The notes beneath the pieces are model-generated. The model saw only the letters and a list, made by a program, of their open reading frames with translations. It was not told the origin of the DNA and ran no database searches. Positions 16,991-26,547 of a stretch of DNA of 64,000 nucleotides are shown here, in pieces. The position numbers were made by a program, and so were the translations under genes. Within the stretch, counting starts at the first letter, position 1. Every line of letters begins with the position of its first letter. Source of the DNA: Paenibacillus soyae (GTDB lineage Bacteria; Bacillota; Bacilli; Paenibacillales; Paenibacillaceae); contig NZ_JANIPJ010000012.1 in assembly GCF_024623455.1 (NCBI RefSeq), positions 1 to 64,000 on the forward strand, read 5' to 3'.

Positions 16991-18111
16991 GCCGGAACAT
17001 GATGGCCGAAGCGATACGGGGCGGCAAGCAAGCGGGCCGCAGGGCAAAAGCCGGACCGAAGCTGCCGTTCATTCTGCAGTTCGACCCGATGAAGAAGGGC
17101 GGCCCTTGGTGGATGCCGATTGCATCCGTGGCCGCGGCGCTGCTGCTCTGCGCGTTGTTCATCTGGGCGAACGGCATGAATCCGCTGACGGTATACGAGA
17201 AGATGGCGGCGGGGGCGTTCGGTTCCTCCTTCGGGATCAGCGAGACGCTGGTGAAGGCGATTCCGCTTCTGCTCTGCGGTCTCGGCGTGGCGGCCGCTTA
17301 CCGGATTTCCGTCTGGAACATCGGCGCCGAAGGCCAGCTGGTCGTCGGGGCGATCGCCGCGACGGCGGTCACGATTTATTGGCCGAATCTGCCCGGGGCT
17401 CTGTACATACCCGTCATGGCTGCAGCGGGCATGGCGGCAGGTGCGGTGTGGGGGCTGTTCACGGCTTATCCGAGAACGCATTTCGGCGTGAACGAACTCA
17501 TTACCTCGCTTATGCTCAATTACGTCGCGCTTCTGCTGCTGGATTATCTCGTATTCGGACCGTGGCGCGATCCGGCAGGCTTTAACTTCCCCGGCACGCC
17601 GCTCTTCTCGCCCGAGCAGCAGCTGATGACCTTCTCGGGTACTCGGCTTCATTACGGCCTGCTGTTCGCGTTCGTCGCCGTCGTCCTGTTCGCCGTCTTC
17701 TACGGCAGGACGCGCTGGGGGTACGAGATGAAGCTGCTGGGCGCTAATCCGCTGGCCGCGAAATACGCGGGCATATCCGTAAGCCGTCACATTATTCTGG
17801 TCATGCTCGTCAGCGGAGGACTGGCGGGGCTGGCAGGGATGAGCGAGGTGTCCGGCGTCTCGCATCGTCTGATGTACGGCATTTCGCCGGGATACGGATA
17901 TACCGCCATTATCGTGGCTTGGCTGGCGAAGCTGAATCCATGGGGGATGATGGCGACATCGCTGTTCGTAGGCGGTCTAATCGTAGGCGGCTACAGCGTG
18001 CAGACGATCGGTCTGCCGTCCTCCATGTCGCTGATGCTGCAGGGCGCGATTCTGATCTGTCTCATCGGCGGGGAAATGCTGGGCAAATACAAGCTGGTCA
18101 GAAGGAGGTGA
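16987..18111 (+). CDS. ABC importer permease 1, nucleoside/purine type
   Basis: A 374-residue membrane permease of the BPD_transp_2 group, like NupP (YufP). A basic cytoplasmic N terminus of about 45 residues precedes repeated hydrophobic helices. The segment AYRISVWNIGAEGQLVVGA is the conserved loop of this family. ATG at 16987 overlaps the ATPase stop and follows AGGAGGCGG. It forms the membrane channel with the next gene. Confidence 0.9.
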   Translation: MSRNMMAEAIRGGKQAGRRAKAGPKLPFILQFDPMKKGGPWWMPIASVAAALLLCALFIWANGMNPLTVYEKMAAGAFGSSFGISETLVKAIPLLLCGLGVAAAYRISVWNIGAEGQLVVGAIAATAVTIYWPNLPGALYIPVMAAAGMAAGAVWGLFTAYPRTHFGVNELITSLMLNYVALLLLDYLVFGPWRDPAGFNFPGTPLFSPEQQLMTFSGTRLHYGLLFAFVAVVLFAVFYGRTRWGYEMKLLGANPLAAKYAGISVSRHIILVMLVSGGLAGLAGMSEVSGVSHRLMYGISPGYGYTAIIVAWLAKLNPWGMMATSLFVGGLIVGGYSVQTIGLPSSMSLMLQGAILICLIGGEMLGKYKLVRRR

Positions 18112-18115
18112 CGCC

Positions 18116-19045
18116 ATGGACTTCTTCGTTAATCTCGTCATCGCGGCGATTTCCTCGGGCACGCCGCTGCTCTTCGCGGTGCTGGGCGGCATCTTAAGCG
18201 AGCGGTCGGGCGTCGTCTTCCTCGGGGCGGAAGGGACGATGCTTATCGGCGCGGTCGTCTCGTGCCTCGCCTTCGTTCATACCGGAAGCCTTACGCTCGC
18301 GATCGCGGCGGCCGTCGGAGCAGCCGGAGCGTTCGGGCTCGCGCACGCATTCCTCAGCGTCACGCTGAGAGCGAACCAGATCGTATGCGGCTTGGCGCTT
18401 ACGCTGTTCGGCACCGGGCTGTCCGCTTATCTCGGCAAGCCGGTCGCCGGGCAGGCGCTCGCGGTATCCATGCCGAGGGTGAAGCTTCCGTGGCTGGAGC
18501 CGATCCCGTTCGTCGGTCCCATCCTCGCGAATCTGGACATTCTCGTCTGGCTCAGCTTCTCGCTTGTGATCGCTCTTTATCTGTACATGTACAAAACGTC
18601 CTGGGGCCTGCATCTGCGTGCCGTCGGCGACAACCCCGCGACCTCGGACGCCATGGGGCTGTCCGTTGACAGGATCCGTTATGTTCACGTCATCGCGGGC
18701 TCCATGCTGATGGGACTCGCGGGAGCTTATCTCATCCTGGTCTATTCGCCGAACTGGATGGAAGGCATGACGTCCGGCAGGGGCTGGATCGCGATCGCGC
18801 TCATTATTCTGGCAGGCTGGAACCCGTTGTACGCGCTGGGAGGCGCGTATTTGTTCGGCGGGCTGGATGCCCTGGGATTCCGGCTGCAGCTCATGGAGAT
18901 CGGCATTCCGTCGTATTTCCTGAAGATGCTGCCGTATATCGTCACCATTCTGGTGCTAATGGCGGCCGGATGGCGAGGACGCAACAAGCCGTCTATCGAG
19001 CCTAAGGCGCTCGGCGTCCCTTATGTTAGGGAGCAACGATTCTAA
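18116..19045 (+). CDS. ABC importer permease 2, nucleoside/purine type
   Basis: A 309-residue permease, like NupQ (YufQ). It is hydrophobic nearly throughout, with the family motif GILSERSGVVFLGAEGTM at about residues 25-42. It starts 4 bases after the first permease, with AAGGAGGTG upstream. The importer should bring in purine nucleosides or bases for the deaminases and xanthine dehydrogenase of the same operon. Confidence 0.9.
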   Translation: MDFFVNLVIAAISSGTPLLFAVLGGILSERSGVVFLGAEGTMLIGAVVSCLAFVHTGSLTLAIAAAVGAAGAFGLAHAFLSVTLRANQIVCGLALTLFGTGLSAYLGKPVAGQALAVSMPRVKLPWLEPIPFVGPILANLDILVWLSFSLVIALYLYMYKTSWGLHLRAVGDNPATSDAMGLSVDRIRYVHVIAGSMLMGLAGAYLILVYSPNWMEGMTSGRGWIAIALIILAGWNPLYALGGAYLFGGLDALGFRLQLMEIGIPSYFLKMLPYIVTILVLMAAGWRGRNKPSIEPKALGVPYVREQRF

Positions 19046-19069
19046 TCTCAATACGGGGGGCATGCGGAT

Positions 19070-19972
19070 ATGGCGATGGAAAATGCGGAGCGGGCCGGAG
19101 AGACGGCCTTGCATGAGCCGAAGACCGCGGAGGAAGCATGGAGGGTGAAGCGTAGCTTGGGTCATGCCGCCAGCTATGTGTCGGGAGGAACCCTGCTGCG
19201 CACGCAGTGGGAGAATGGCCTCAAGTCCATGCCGCGCCATTTGATCAGTCTGGAGAAGATCGGCGAGCTGTCCGGCATTCGATTGGCGGGAGCCCACGTC
19301 CGCATCGGCGCCGCGGCCAGGCTGAACGAATGCCGCGCCCATCCGTTGCTGCTGCGGCATGGCGGCCTGCTCGTCCGGGCGATCGGCGAGATCGCGGCGC
19401 CGTCCGTCAGGCATTTGGCGACGCTTGGCGGCAACGTCTCCAGCTTGACCGGGGACGCGATTCCGGCGCTAATGGCGATGGACGCTTCGGTGATTTTTTT
19501 CCGGGAGCGGTGCTGGCGGACCGAATCGGTCCGGGATTGGATTCAAGGCGCGGGCGCCGTCCGCGAACCCGATGATCTGATCGGAGCGATCGCGATTCCT
19601 GTTCGTTCCGGCGACGGGGAAGGGGATGAAGAAGCCGGCGGGAGCTTCGAGTTCTACGAGAAGGTCGGGCGTAGAGAAGCGTTCACCCCGTCGCTCGTCA
19701 CCGTCGCCGGGCAGGGCATGGTATCCGATGACGGCGCGCTTCGGGATATTCGGTTGTCTGCCGGCGGCGGATCGGCGCTTCCGGACCGGCTGCCGGCGGC
19801 GGAGCGGGCTCTAAGCGGCGCGCGGCTCAGCGAAGAGATGCTGGCCGTTATCCATCAGACGATCAAAGACCAGTACAAGGCGGCCGAGGATTTGTTCGCG
19901 GGCTCGGGCTACCGCAAGGAAGCTTCGGCCAATCTCATTACGTCCCAGCTGTGGAAACGATTGAAATCGTAA
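19070..19972 (+). CDS. pucC: Xanthine dehydrogenase FAD-binding subunit
   Basis: A 300-residue medium subunit of the xanthine dehydrogenase type. The FAD-contacting segments are YVSGGTLLRTQW (about 41-52) and the ATLGGNVSS motif (about 118-126). The C-terminal CO-dehydrogenase flavoprotein domain follows. The protein passes electrons from the iron-sulfur subunit to the final acceptor. It is directly upstream of the molybdenum subunit gene. Confidence 0.9.
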   Translation: MAMENAERAGETALHEPKTAEEAWRVKRSLGHAASYVSGGTLLRTQWENGLKSMPRHLISLEKIGELSGIRLAGAHVRIGAAARLNECRAHPLLLRHGGLLVRAIGEIAAPSVRHLATLGGNVSSLTGDAIPALMAMDASVIFFRERCWRTESVRDWIQGAGAVREPDDLIGAIAIPVRSGDGEGDEEAGGSFEFYEKVGRREAFTPSLVTVAGQGMVSDDGALRDIRLSAGGGSALPDRLPAAERALSGARLSEEMLAVIHQTIKDQYKAAEDLFAGSGYRKEASANLITSQLWKRLKS

Positions 19973-20003
19973 GGCTTCTTAGGGGGAGGAAGGAGGTTCG
20001 GTC

Positions 20004-22304
20004 ATGCTGACGAGGGGAGAAAGAACGTCGCATAAATGGCGGCGGAGGCCGGACGGGCCGGATAAGGTGACGGGCGCTTTGCGATATTTGACGGATATGT
20101 CGCTGCCGGGCATGCTTCACGGCAAGGTGCTTCGAAGCGCCGAGCCCCATGCGTTCGTCCTCGATATCCGCACGGCGAAGGCGGAGCGGGTGCCCGGCGT
20201 GGCGGCCGTCATTACGCACCTGGACGTACCGGGCTTGAATCGCTTCGGTATCGTCAATCCCGATCAGCCCGTGCTGTGCGAGGACCGAGTGCGCTACGTC
20301 GGCGACGCGATCGCCGCCGTGGCGGCCGACACGAAAGAGACGGCCGAATATGCACTGTCGCTGATCGAGGTCGATTACGAGCCGATTCCGGTCGTGGACG
20401 ATCCGGAGCTGGCGCTGCTGCCGGAGTCGCCGAAGCTGCACGAAGGCGGCAACGTACTGCATCGCACGAGCTACCGGAAGGGGGAGCCGGAAGACGCCTT
20501 CGCCGGCTGCACCCACATTGTGGAGGGGACGTACTACACGCCTCGGCAAATGCATGCGTACATGGAAACCGAAGGAGGGTTGTTCGTGCCGGAAGCGGAC
20601 GGCAGGCTGACCGTCTACGCGGCGACGCAGCACGGCTACAAGGACAGGATGCAGCTATCCCGCATACTCGGCATTCCGGAGGAAGCGATTCGTATCGTAT
20701 CCAGCCCGATCGGCGGCTCGTTCGGCGGGAAGGACGAATTGAACGTCCAGCCGTACGGCGCTCTGCTCGCCCGCAAAGCCGGCATCCCCGTCAAGCTGCA
20801 CAACAGCCGCAGGGAATCGGTCCGGGCGGGACTCAAGCGCCATCCGATGAAGATCGTCATGAAGACGGGCATCGACGGGGAGGGAAGGCTCATCGCCCAT
20901 GAAGCCCGCATCACCGCGGACACGGGCGCTTATTCCACGCTCGGCGCTCCCGTGCTGAACTTCGCGACGGAGCATGCGTCGGGACCGTACCGGATTCCGC
21001 ATGTTTCGATAGAAGGGGTATCCGTATTTACGAACAACGGCGTATCAGGAGAGTTCAGAGGGTTCGGAGGCAATCAGGCGATCTTCGCCGTCGAGAGCCA
21101 GATGAATCGGCTGGCGGAGCTTGCGGGCATGGATCCTTGGGAGTTCCGCAGGCTGAACCTGCGGGAGCCGGACGACCCGGGCCCTCTCGGACAGCGAATC
21201 CTACCGTCCGCAGGGCTGCTGAAGGCATGGCAGTCCATCGCGGACTCGGAGGTCTGGAGCAGGCGGACGCGGAAGCCGACGGAGTCCGAGCCGTGGATCA
21301 AACGCGGCGTGGGAGCCGCTCTCGCGATGCATGGCTCGGGGCTTGGCTATGGCATTCCCGATCCGGGCGGCGGGAGGCTGTCGCTTACCAAGGAGGGTAA
21401 GCTGGAGGCGGCCTTCAGCTTCGAGGAGTTCGGCCAAGGCATAACCGCTACGCTTGAGCTTATGCTCATGGAACGGTTCGGCTGCGGAGCGGACGATCTC
21501 AGTATCGTCATCGGGGACACGGACAGGGTGCCGCATACCGGCTCCAGCACCGCGTCAAGATCGACGACGATCGCGCATATCGCGTTGTCGAAGCTGCATC
21601 CGCAGCTATCCGAGCGCTTGATAGCGGGCGCTTCGGCAATGGCGGGCGTTGCTGCGGAGCGGTTGATGACGGGACCGGGCGGCATATGGATCAAGCCGGA
21701 CGATGACTCCGGGTCGTCGCTGGCGGCGACTTACAAGGAGCTGGCGGAGACGCTTGGCGGGGAGCTCGCGTTCGAGACGAAGTTCGACTTTCCCGTCACG
21801 CCGGATCCGATCGTCGGGGGCCACTATTTGTATACATGCGCGGCCGTCGCCGTCGAGGCGGAGATTAACACGCTTACAGGAGCGGTCCGGCTGCTTGCCA
21901 AGCATCACGCCGTAGCGGCGGGGCCGGCGGTTAATCCGATGGGATATATCGGGCAGATCGAAGGAGCAAGCGTCATGGCGCAAGGCTTTACGTTGACCGA
22001 AGACGCGTTGATGCTGGACGGTCATTATAAGACTGAAAATTTAGACAATTATATCGTGCCGACGATTCGGGACGTCGCGGACGATTTCACGCTGCATGCC
22101 ATCGAAGAGCTGCCGGAAGGCGACCCATACGGTCCGCGGGGGATCGGTGAAGTGGGCTCGGTGGCGCTCGCTCCGGCGATCGCGATGGCCGTGCGCGACG
22201 CGGTGGGCAAATGGGTGAACCGGCTTCCGATTCCGAGGGAAGAGCTGATCGAGTCGTTCGCCTCGCAATTGGCGGGCAAAACGGAAGGAGCTGGCGCCAC
22301 ATGA
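20004..22304 (+). CDS. pucD: Xanthine dehydrogenase molybdopterin-binding subunit
   Basis: The 766-residue catalytic subunit, which hydroxylates hypoxanthine and xanthine towards urate. Cofactor motifs are visible: GGSFGGKDE near residue 238, GEFRGFGGNQ near residue 350 and the C-terminal RGIGEVGS near residue 711-718, which contains the expected catalytic glutamate. Length fits the bacterial separate-subunit type. Its stop overlaps the 2Fe-2S subunit start (ATGA). Substrate is inferred from motifs and neighbours. Confidence 0.92.
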   Translation: MLTRGERTSHKWRRRPDGPDKVTGALRYLTDMSLPGMLHGKVLRSAEPHAFVLDIRTAKAERVPGVAAVITHLDVPGLNRFGIVNPDQPVLCEDRVRYVGDAIAAVAADTKETAEYALSLIEVDYEPIPVVDDPELALLPESPKLHEGGNVLHRTSYRKGEPEDAFAGCTHIVEGTYYTPRQMHAYMETEGGLFVPEADGRLTVYAATQHGYKDRMQLSRILGIPEEAIRIVSSPIGGSFGGKDELNVQPYGALLARKAGIPVKLHNSRRESVRAGLKRHPMKIVMKTGIDGEGRLIAHEARITADTGAYSTLGAPVLNFATEHASGPYRIPHVSIEGVSVFTNNGVSGEFRGFGGNQAIFAVESQMNRLAELAGMDPWEFRRLNLREPDDPGPLGQRILPSAGLLKAWQSIADSEVWSRRTRKPTESEPWIKRGVGAALAMHGSGLGYGIPDPGGGRLSLTKEGKLEAAFSFEEFGQGITATLELMLMERFGCGADDLSIVIGDTDRVPHTGSSTASRSTTIAHIALSKLHPQLSERLIAGASAMAGVAAERLMTGPGGIWIKPDDDSGSSLAATYKELAETLGGELAFETKFDFPVTPDPIVGGHYLYTCAAVAVEAEINTLTGAVRLLAKHHAVAAGPAVNPMGYIGQIEGASVMAQGFTLTEDALMLDGHYKTENLDNYIVPTIRDVADDFTLHAIEELPEGDPYGPRGIGEVGSVALAPAIAMAVRDAVGKWVNRLPIPREELIESFASQLAGKTEGAGAT

Positions 22305-22771
22305 ACCCCTACACTTGGAGAGCCGTCGTCAACGGCGCGGAAGCCGAGCTTCACGTCCAGCCGGCGGAGCGGCTGCTGACCATACTTCGGGACGACCTCG
22401 GACTGACCGGCACCAAAGTGAGCTGCGAGCTTGGCCGCTGCGGATCGTGCATCGTCCATATGGACGGAAGACCCGTTAATGCCTGCCTGGTTATGGCGTA
22501 TCAATGCAACGGAGCGTCCATCACGACGATCGAAGGGCTGGCCGAAGGCGATCTGCACAAGGTTCAAGAAGCGTTCCTGGAGGAAGGAGGGTTCCAATGC
22601 GGCTACTGCACGCCCGGCATGATCATGTCGGTGAAGGCGCTGCTTGACGAGACGCCGAATCCGACAACCGATCAGATCAAAGAAGGGCTGTCGGGCAATA
22701 TTTGCCGCTGCACCGGATACGGAGGCATACTCCGGGCGGTTAAAAGATGCGGCGGAAACGCAAGCAAGTGA
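22301..22771 (+). CDS. pucE: Xanthine dehydrogenase 2Fe-2S subunit
   Basis: A 156-residue small subunit with two 2Fe-2S clusters. Ligands for the first are Cys42, Cys47, Cys50 and Cys62, and for the second Cys100, Cys103, Cys135 and Cys137 (QCGYCTPGM and CRCTGYGG). The start at 22301 overlaps the molybdenum subunit stop; a longer frame from 22211 lies inside that gene. It links the molybdenum centre to the FAD subunit. Confidence 0.95.
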   Translation: MNPYTWRAVVNGAEAELHVQPAERLLTILRDDLGLTGTKVSCELGRCGSCIVHMDGRPVNACLVMAYQCNGASITTIEGLAEGDLHKVQEAFLEEGGFQCGYCTPGMIMSVKALLDETPNPTTDQIKEGLSGNICRCTGYGGILRAVKRCGGNASK

Positions 22772-22792
22772 TACCAAAGGAGGAGAAACCAT

Positions 22793-23935
22793 ATGAAGAA
22801 AATCGTTCTGACCATGCTCGTTCTTACATTTGCCTTAATGACCGCCTGCTCTCAAGCATCGAAGCCCGCAAGCCCGTCCTCGTCGCCGAACCCGTCGCCG
22901 TCCGGCGGCGCCTCGGCCTCGCCCACCGCGAAACCGGAAGGGGAGCTGCCGAAGGTCGCGTTCGTCTATATCGGAGTGCCGGGCGACGGCGGCTGGACGT
23001 TCGAGCACGACAAGGGAAGGCAGATGGTTGAAGAAACATTCGGCATAGAAGCCACCGTCGTCGAGAACGTGCCGGAAGGACCGGATGCGGAACGCGTGTT
23101 CGAGGAGCTCGCGCAGGATCATGACCTGATCTTCGGCACGAGCTTCGGATACATGGACCCGATGTACAACGTGGCGCAGAAATATCCGGACGTGAAATTC
23201 ATGCACGCGACGGGCTATAAGACGCTGCCGAATCTCGCCACCTACCAAGGCAAAGGCTATCAGCCGGGCTACCTGTCGGGACTGGCCGCGGGCATGCTGA
23301 CGAAGAACGGAAAAATCGGCTATGTCGGCGCGTTCCCGATCCCGGAAGTCATCTACACGATCAACGCGTTCACTCTGGCCGCGCAAAGCGTCAACCCCGA
23401 CGTCGAAGTGTCGGTCGTCTGGAGCAATACCTGGTTCGATCCGGCGACCGAGAGACAGGCGGCGATCAGCTTGCTGGATCAGGGCGTCGACGTGCTCGCC
23501 AACTACCAGGACTCCCCGGCGGGCATCCAAGCGGCGCAGGAACGCGGCGTCTGGGGCATGGGCAATGACTCCGACATGAACCGGTTCGCGCCCGAGACCT
23601 ATGTCACGAACCCCGTATTGAATTGGGGGCCGTATTACGTCGACGTCGTGCAAAGCGTCATCGACGGCACGTGGGAGACGCATTCCTTCTACGGCGGCTT
23701 CAAGGAGGGTATGGTCGAGATCGCGCCGTTCGGCAAGAACGTGCCGCAGGAAGTGAAGGATGCCGTCGAAGCCAAGAAAGCGGAAATTCAAGCGGAGACG
23801 TTCGACGTGTTCGCCGGACCGATCTACGACCAGTCCGGCGCGGAGAAGGTGGCGGAAGGCGCGGCTCTGTCGCAGGAGGATATTTTGGTCATGAACTATT
23901 TTGTCAAAGGCATTAAGGGGACCATCCCCCAATAA
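22793..23935 (+). CDS. BMP-family substrate-binding lipoprotein
   Basis: A 380-residue lipoprotein with a signal peptide and lipobox LMTAC (Cys19), followed by a Ser/Pro-rich linker to about residue 50. The mature domain (VAFVYIGVPGDGGWTFEHDKG) is a BMP/PnrA-type periplasmic-binding fold used for purine nucleosides. It supplies substrate to the ABC transporter encoded from 15458 to 19045, although the xanthine dehydrogenase genes separate them. It is anchored to the outer face of the membrane. The exact ligand is not readable. Confidence 0.9.
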   Translation: MKKIVLTMLVLTFALMTACSQASKPASPSSSPNPSPSGGASASPTAKPEGELPKVAFVYIGVPGDGGWTFEHDKGRQMVEETFGIEATVVENVPEGPDAERVFEELAQDHDLIFGTSFGYMDPMYNVAQKYPDVKFMHATGYKTLPNLATYQGKGYQPGYLSGLAAGMLTKNGKIGYVGAFPIPEVIYTINAFTLAAQSVNPDVEVSVVWSNTWFDPATERQAAISLLDQGVDVLANYQDSPAGIQAAQERGVWGMGNDSDMNRFAPETYVTNPVLNWGPYYVDVVQSVIDGTWETHSFYGGFKEGMVEIAPFGKNVPQEVKDAVEAKKAEIQAETFDVFAGPIYDQSGAEKVAEGAALSQEDILVMNYFVKGIKGTIPQ

Positions 23936-23961
23936 CGGCAGGAAAGGACGGTAATGATCCC

Positions 23962-24942
23962 ATGGCTGAGCTCGACCCCGTACTCAAAGATTTATGGCAT
24001 CCCGTCTTGCTAAGCGCGAGCTTATCCGAATCTCCCGTCGCGGTAGAGGTGCTCGGGCAGAAGGTTGTCCTGTTCCGCTCGTCCGAGGGGGTACACGCTC
24101 TAAAGGATCTGTGCATCCATCGCGGAGTGCCATTGTCGCTAGGCAAGATAGTCGGCGACGAAATCGTGTGCGCGTACCACGGCTGGAGCTACAACGGATG
24201 CGGAACGTGCACGCGAATCCCTTCGCTCCCGGCAGGAACGGCCATTCCTTCGAAGGCCAGAGCGGTTGTCTACGCATGTCAGGAAAGATATGGTATCATA
24301 TGGGTGTGCGTCGGCGCTCCTCGGTCGGAGCTGCCGGAAATCGGCTTGAGCGGCCCGAACCCGGGGTATGCGCAGGTCTATATGGGACCGTATGAGCTGG
24401 AGGCCGCGGCGCCGCGCGTCATCGAAAATTTCCTCGACGTGTCGCACCTCATGTACGTGCATGAAGGCATGCTGGGCGACAGCGGCTATTCGGAAATTAA
24501 CGACTACCGGGTGCATGAGGCGGACGGCGCGCTGCACACGGACGTGATCGAGGTGTATCAGCCCGACCCGGACGGCAGAGGCGCTCCGGTTCAATCGCTT
24601 TATACTTACGAAGTGTACCATCCCGTCAGCGTGTCGCTTTCGAAGCGGGTCGCGGGGACGGACGATATTTTTAATCTGTATTTGCTCGTGCTGCCGAAGA
24701 ACGAAGCCGCCAGCGTCGCGTTTATGCTGATGGAACGCAATTACGCGATGGATGAACCCGACGAGATTTTTGTATCCTTCCAGGACATCCTGCTCGAGCA
24801 GGACCGGTTGATCGTGGAGAATCAGAAGCCCGAGCTGCTTCCGCTGGACCTTCAGGCGGAGCTCCATCTCAAATGCGACCGGCTCAGCATAGCTTATCGA
24901 AAGATGCTGCGGGAGGTTGGCGTTACGTTCGGAACGGCATAA
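23962..24942 (+). CDS. Rieske non-haem iron oxygenase, alpha-subunit type
   Basis: A 326-residue oxygenase. The Rieske 2Fe-2S ligands are Cys51, His53, Cys70 and His73. The mononuclear iron site is visible in DVSHLMYVH (Asp159 bridging, His162 and His167), with a third-ligand aspartate likely in LEQDRLIVENQ near residue 280. The shape is that of single-component alpha-subunit enzymes such as VanA or the Klebsiella HpxD purine oxygenase. No reductase gene is adjacent. It ends the purine operon 26 bases after the BMP gene, so a purine or purine-breakdown substrate is inferred. Substrate identity is unknown. Confidence 0.85.
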   Translation: MAELDPVLKDLWHPVLLSASLSESPVAVEVLGQKVVLFRSSEGVHALKDLCIHRGVPLSLGKIVGDEIVCAYHGWSYNGCGTCTRIPSLPAGTAIPSKARAVVYACQERYGIIWVCVGAPRSELPEIGLSGPNPGYAQVYMGPYELEAAAPRVIENFLDVSHLMYVHEGMLGDSGYSEINDYRVHEADGALHTDVIEVYQPDPDGRGAPVQSLYTYEVYHPVSVSLSKRVAGTDDIFNLYLLVLPKNEAASVAFMLMERNYAMDEPDEIFVSFQDILLEQDRLIVENQKPELLPLDLQAELHLKCDRLSIAYRKMLREVGVTFGTA

Positions 24943-24950
24943 AATGCGGC

Positions 24951-24997
24951 GAAAGCGACGCGTTGCCCGGCGGAAGCCGGCTCGCGCCGCTTTCTTT
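24951..24997 (+). terminator. Probable terminator of the purine operon
   Basis: A nested stem: GAAAGCG (24951-24957) with CGCTTTC (24988-24994), an inner CGCG pair, and a capped hairpin CCGGC-GGAA-GCCGG. It is followed by only three Ts, so efficiency is uncertain. Confidence 0.5.
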
Positions 24998-25044
24998 GCC
25001 ATACTTGAGCGCGTACGACAACATGATCGGGATAGGTGATGAGG

Positions 25045-26364
25045 ATGAACATTAGAAAGCTGCGTTTGCACGATACGGGCGGCACGTTATCCAGCGAGGA
25101 CCGCGACGAATACGAAAAAGATTACGCGAGGCTGATCCAGTCGCCGGCCTTCCGGCGGCTGCAGGGGAAGTCGCAGGTGTTCGGCGCCGGCTCCGGCGAT
25201 TATTACCGCACAAGGCTGACGCATTCGCTGGAGGTGTCGCAGATTGCGCGCGAAGTGGCCAGGAGACTGGGCAAGACGTATCCGTTCCTCGGCCAAAACG
25301 AGCATCCGGGTCTGCTGATGGTGCCGGAGGTCGTCGAATGCGCGGCGCTCGCCCATGATCTGGGACATCCTCCGTTCGGGCACAAAGGGGAAGAGGTGCT
25401 CGATCATATTCTTCGCGAGCGCTACGGCGTGCCGTACGAGGGCAACGCGCAAAATTTCCGCATCCTCATGTTCCTCGAGAAGCGGGCGGGAAGCGATCGC
25501 GGGCTCGATCTGACGGCGGCCGTCTTGCTCGCCATCAACAAATATCCTTACAACATGGACGACCCCGGCCGCATGAAGGGCGTCTATCCGATGGAGTGGA
25601 AGGGCATCGACTACCTGCGGGGCTTGTGGGGGATGCCGGCCGGCTGCAGCACGCTCGAGGCCCAGCTAATGGACTTGTGCGACGACATCGCGTATTCCAC
25701 GCATGATATCGAAGATGGCGTTCGCGCCGGCAAGATTTTGCTGACGGAGGACTTTTTCGAGGATGACCGTCTGGTCGACGGCGTCGTGCGCGAAATATTG
25801 GACGACCCGGCCAGCATGGCCGCCGTTCAGTGGGAGAGCACCAACCTCAAGGCGATGGTGCGGCGCGTGCTGGAGGATTATTACCGCCAGTGGAAAGAAA
25901 TTTACGTCCAATACGGCCGGGAGACGTCGCGCACGAACCGCGAGATGAAGGCGAGATGGGTGAGTAAGTTCGCAAGCGGCGTCGGCATCATCGACGATCC
26001 GAAGACGGGCTGGAAGCGCGTGACGTTCGTGAAGGACGGAGTCGAGGACTTCGATATGCTGCGGACGATGGAAATTTTGAAAAAGCTGGCCTGGGTGACT
26101 TTGATCAAGGATTTTCGGGTGCAGCGGCTGCAGAAACGCAGCGAGAACATGCTGAAGCGGCTGTGGGACAGCTTGGAGCGGTACGAAACCGGTCGGTTGA
26201 TCCTGCCTCCGGACTGGGTGGAGAGCTACGACATGCAGAAAGGCGACTGGCCGTGGGAGCGGCTTGTCGCGGATTATATTGCCGGCATGACCGACGCCTA
26301 CGCCGAGAAAGTGTACACGGAGCTGTTCGCGAGCCGGACGGGATCGATTTACGAAAGAGATTAA
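25045..26364 (+). CDS. dGTPase-like HD-domain hydrolase
   Basis: A 439-residue HD-domain protein of the deoxyguanosinetriphosphate triphosphohydrolase family. It shows FRRLQGKSQVF, RLTHSLEVSQIAREVAR and ALAHDLGHPPFGHKGE, which carry the metal-binding His and Asp residues. The family splits dNTPs to deoxynucleoside and triphosphate and helps balance nucleotide pools. In-frame GTG (25036) and ATG (25039) starts lie just upstream; 25045 is chosen for spacing from AGGTG but this is uncertain. A strong terminator follows, so it is transcribed alone or with weak read-through from the purine operon. Confidence 0.88.
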   Translation: MNIRKLRLHDTGGTLSSEDRDEYEKDYARLIQSPAFRRLQGKSQVFGAGSGDYYRTRLTHSLEVSQIAREVARRLGKTYPFLGQNEHPGLLMVPEVVECAALAHDLGHPPFGHKGEEVLDHILRERYGVPYEGNAQNFRILMFLEKRAGSDRGLDLTAAVLLAINKYPYNMDDPGRMKGVYPMEWKGIDYLRGLWGMPAGCSTLEAQLMDLCDDIAYSTHDIEDGVRAGKILLTEDFFEDDRLVDGVVREILDDPASMAAVQWESTNLKAMVRRVLEDYYRQWKEIYVQYGRETSRTNREMKARWVSKFASGVGIIDDPKTGWKRVTFVKDGVEDFDMLRTMEILKKLAWVTLIKDFRVQRLQKRSENMLKRLWDSLERYETGRLILPPDWVESYDMQKGDWPWERLVADYIAGMTDAYAEKVYTELFASRTGSIYERD

Positions 26365-26376
26365 TGGCGTTAACTT

Positions 26377-26405
26377 TAGCCCGACTTGTTCGGGCTATTT
26401 TTTTT
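26377..26405 (+). terminator. Intrinsic terminator after the dGTPase-like gene
   Basis: An 8-bp stem, TAGCCCGA (26377-26384) with TCGGGCTA (26390-26397), is followed by eight Ts. Confidence 0.92.
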
Positions 26406-26547
26406 AGGGGATAATCCGGCGATCTAGCCTTCCGGCGAACATTCAATCATGCGCGCGCGGGCTGCTTCATATAGTATAAGGCGGCGGGTACAGGCTGTGT
26501 CTGGTTTCATGAGGCAGCGGTCGCTTGCAAGATTGGAGGTCGGAACG

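Noticed and set aside
24600..24615. TATACTTACGAAGTG resembles the start of the leader repeat at 2261
   Set aside because: It is inside the Rieske coding sequence (YTYEV), lacks the second half of the repeat and is probably coincidence.
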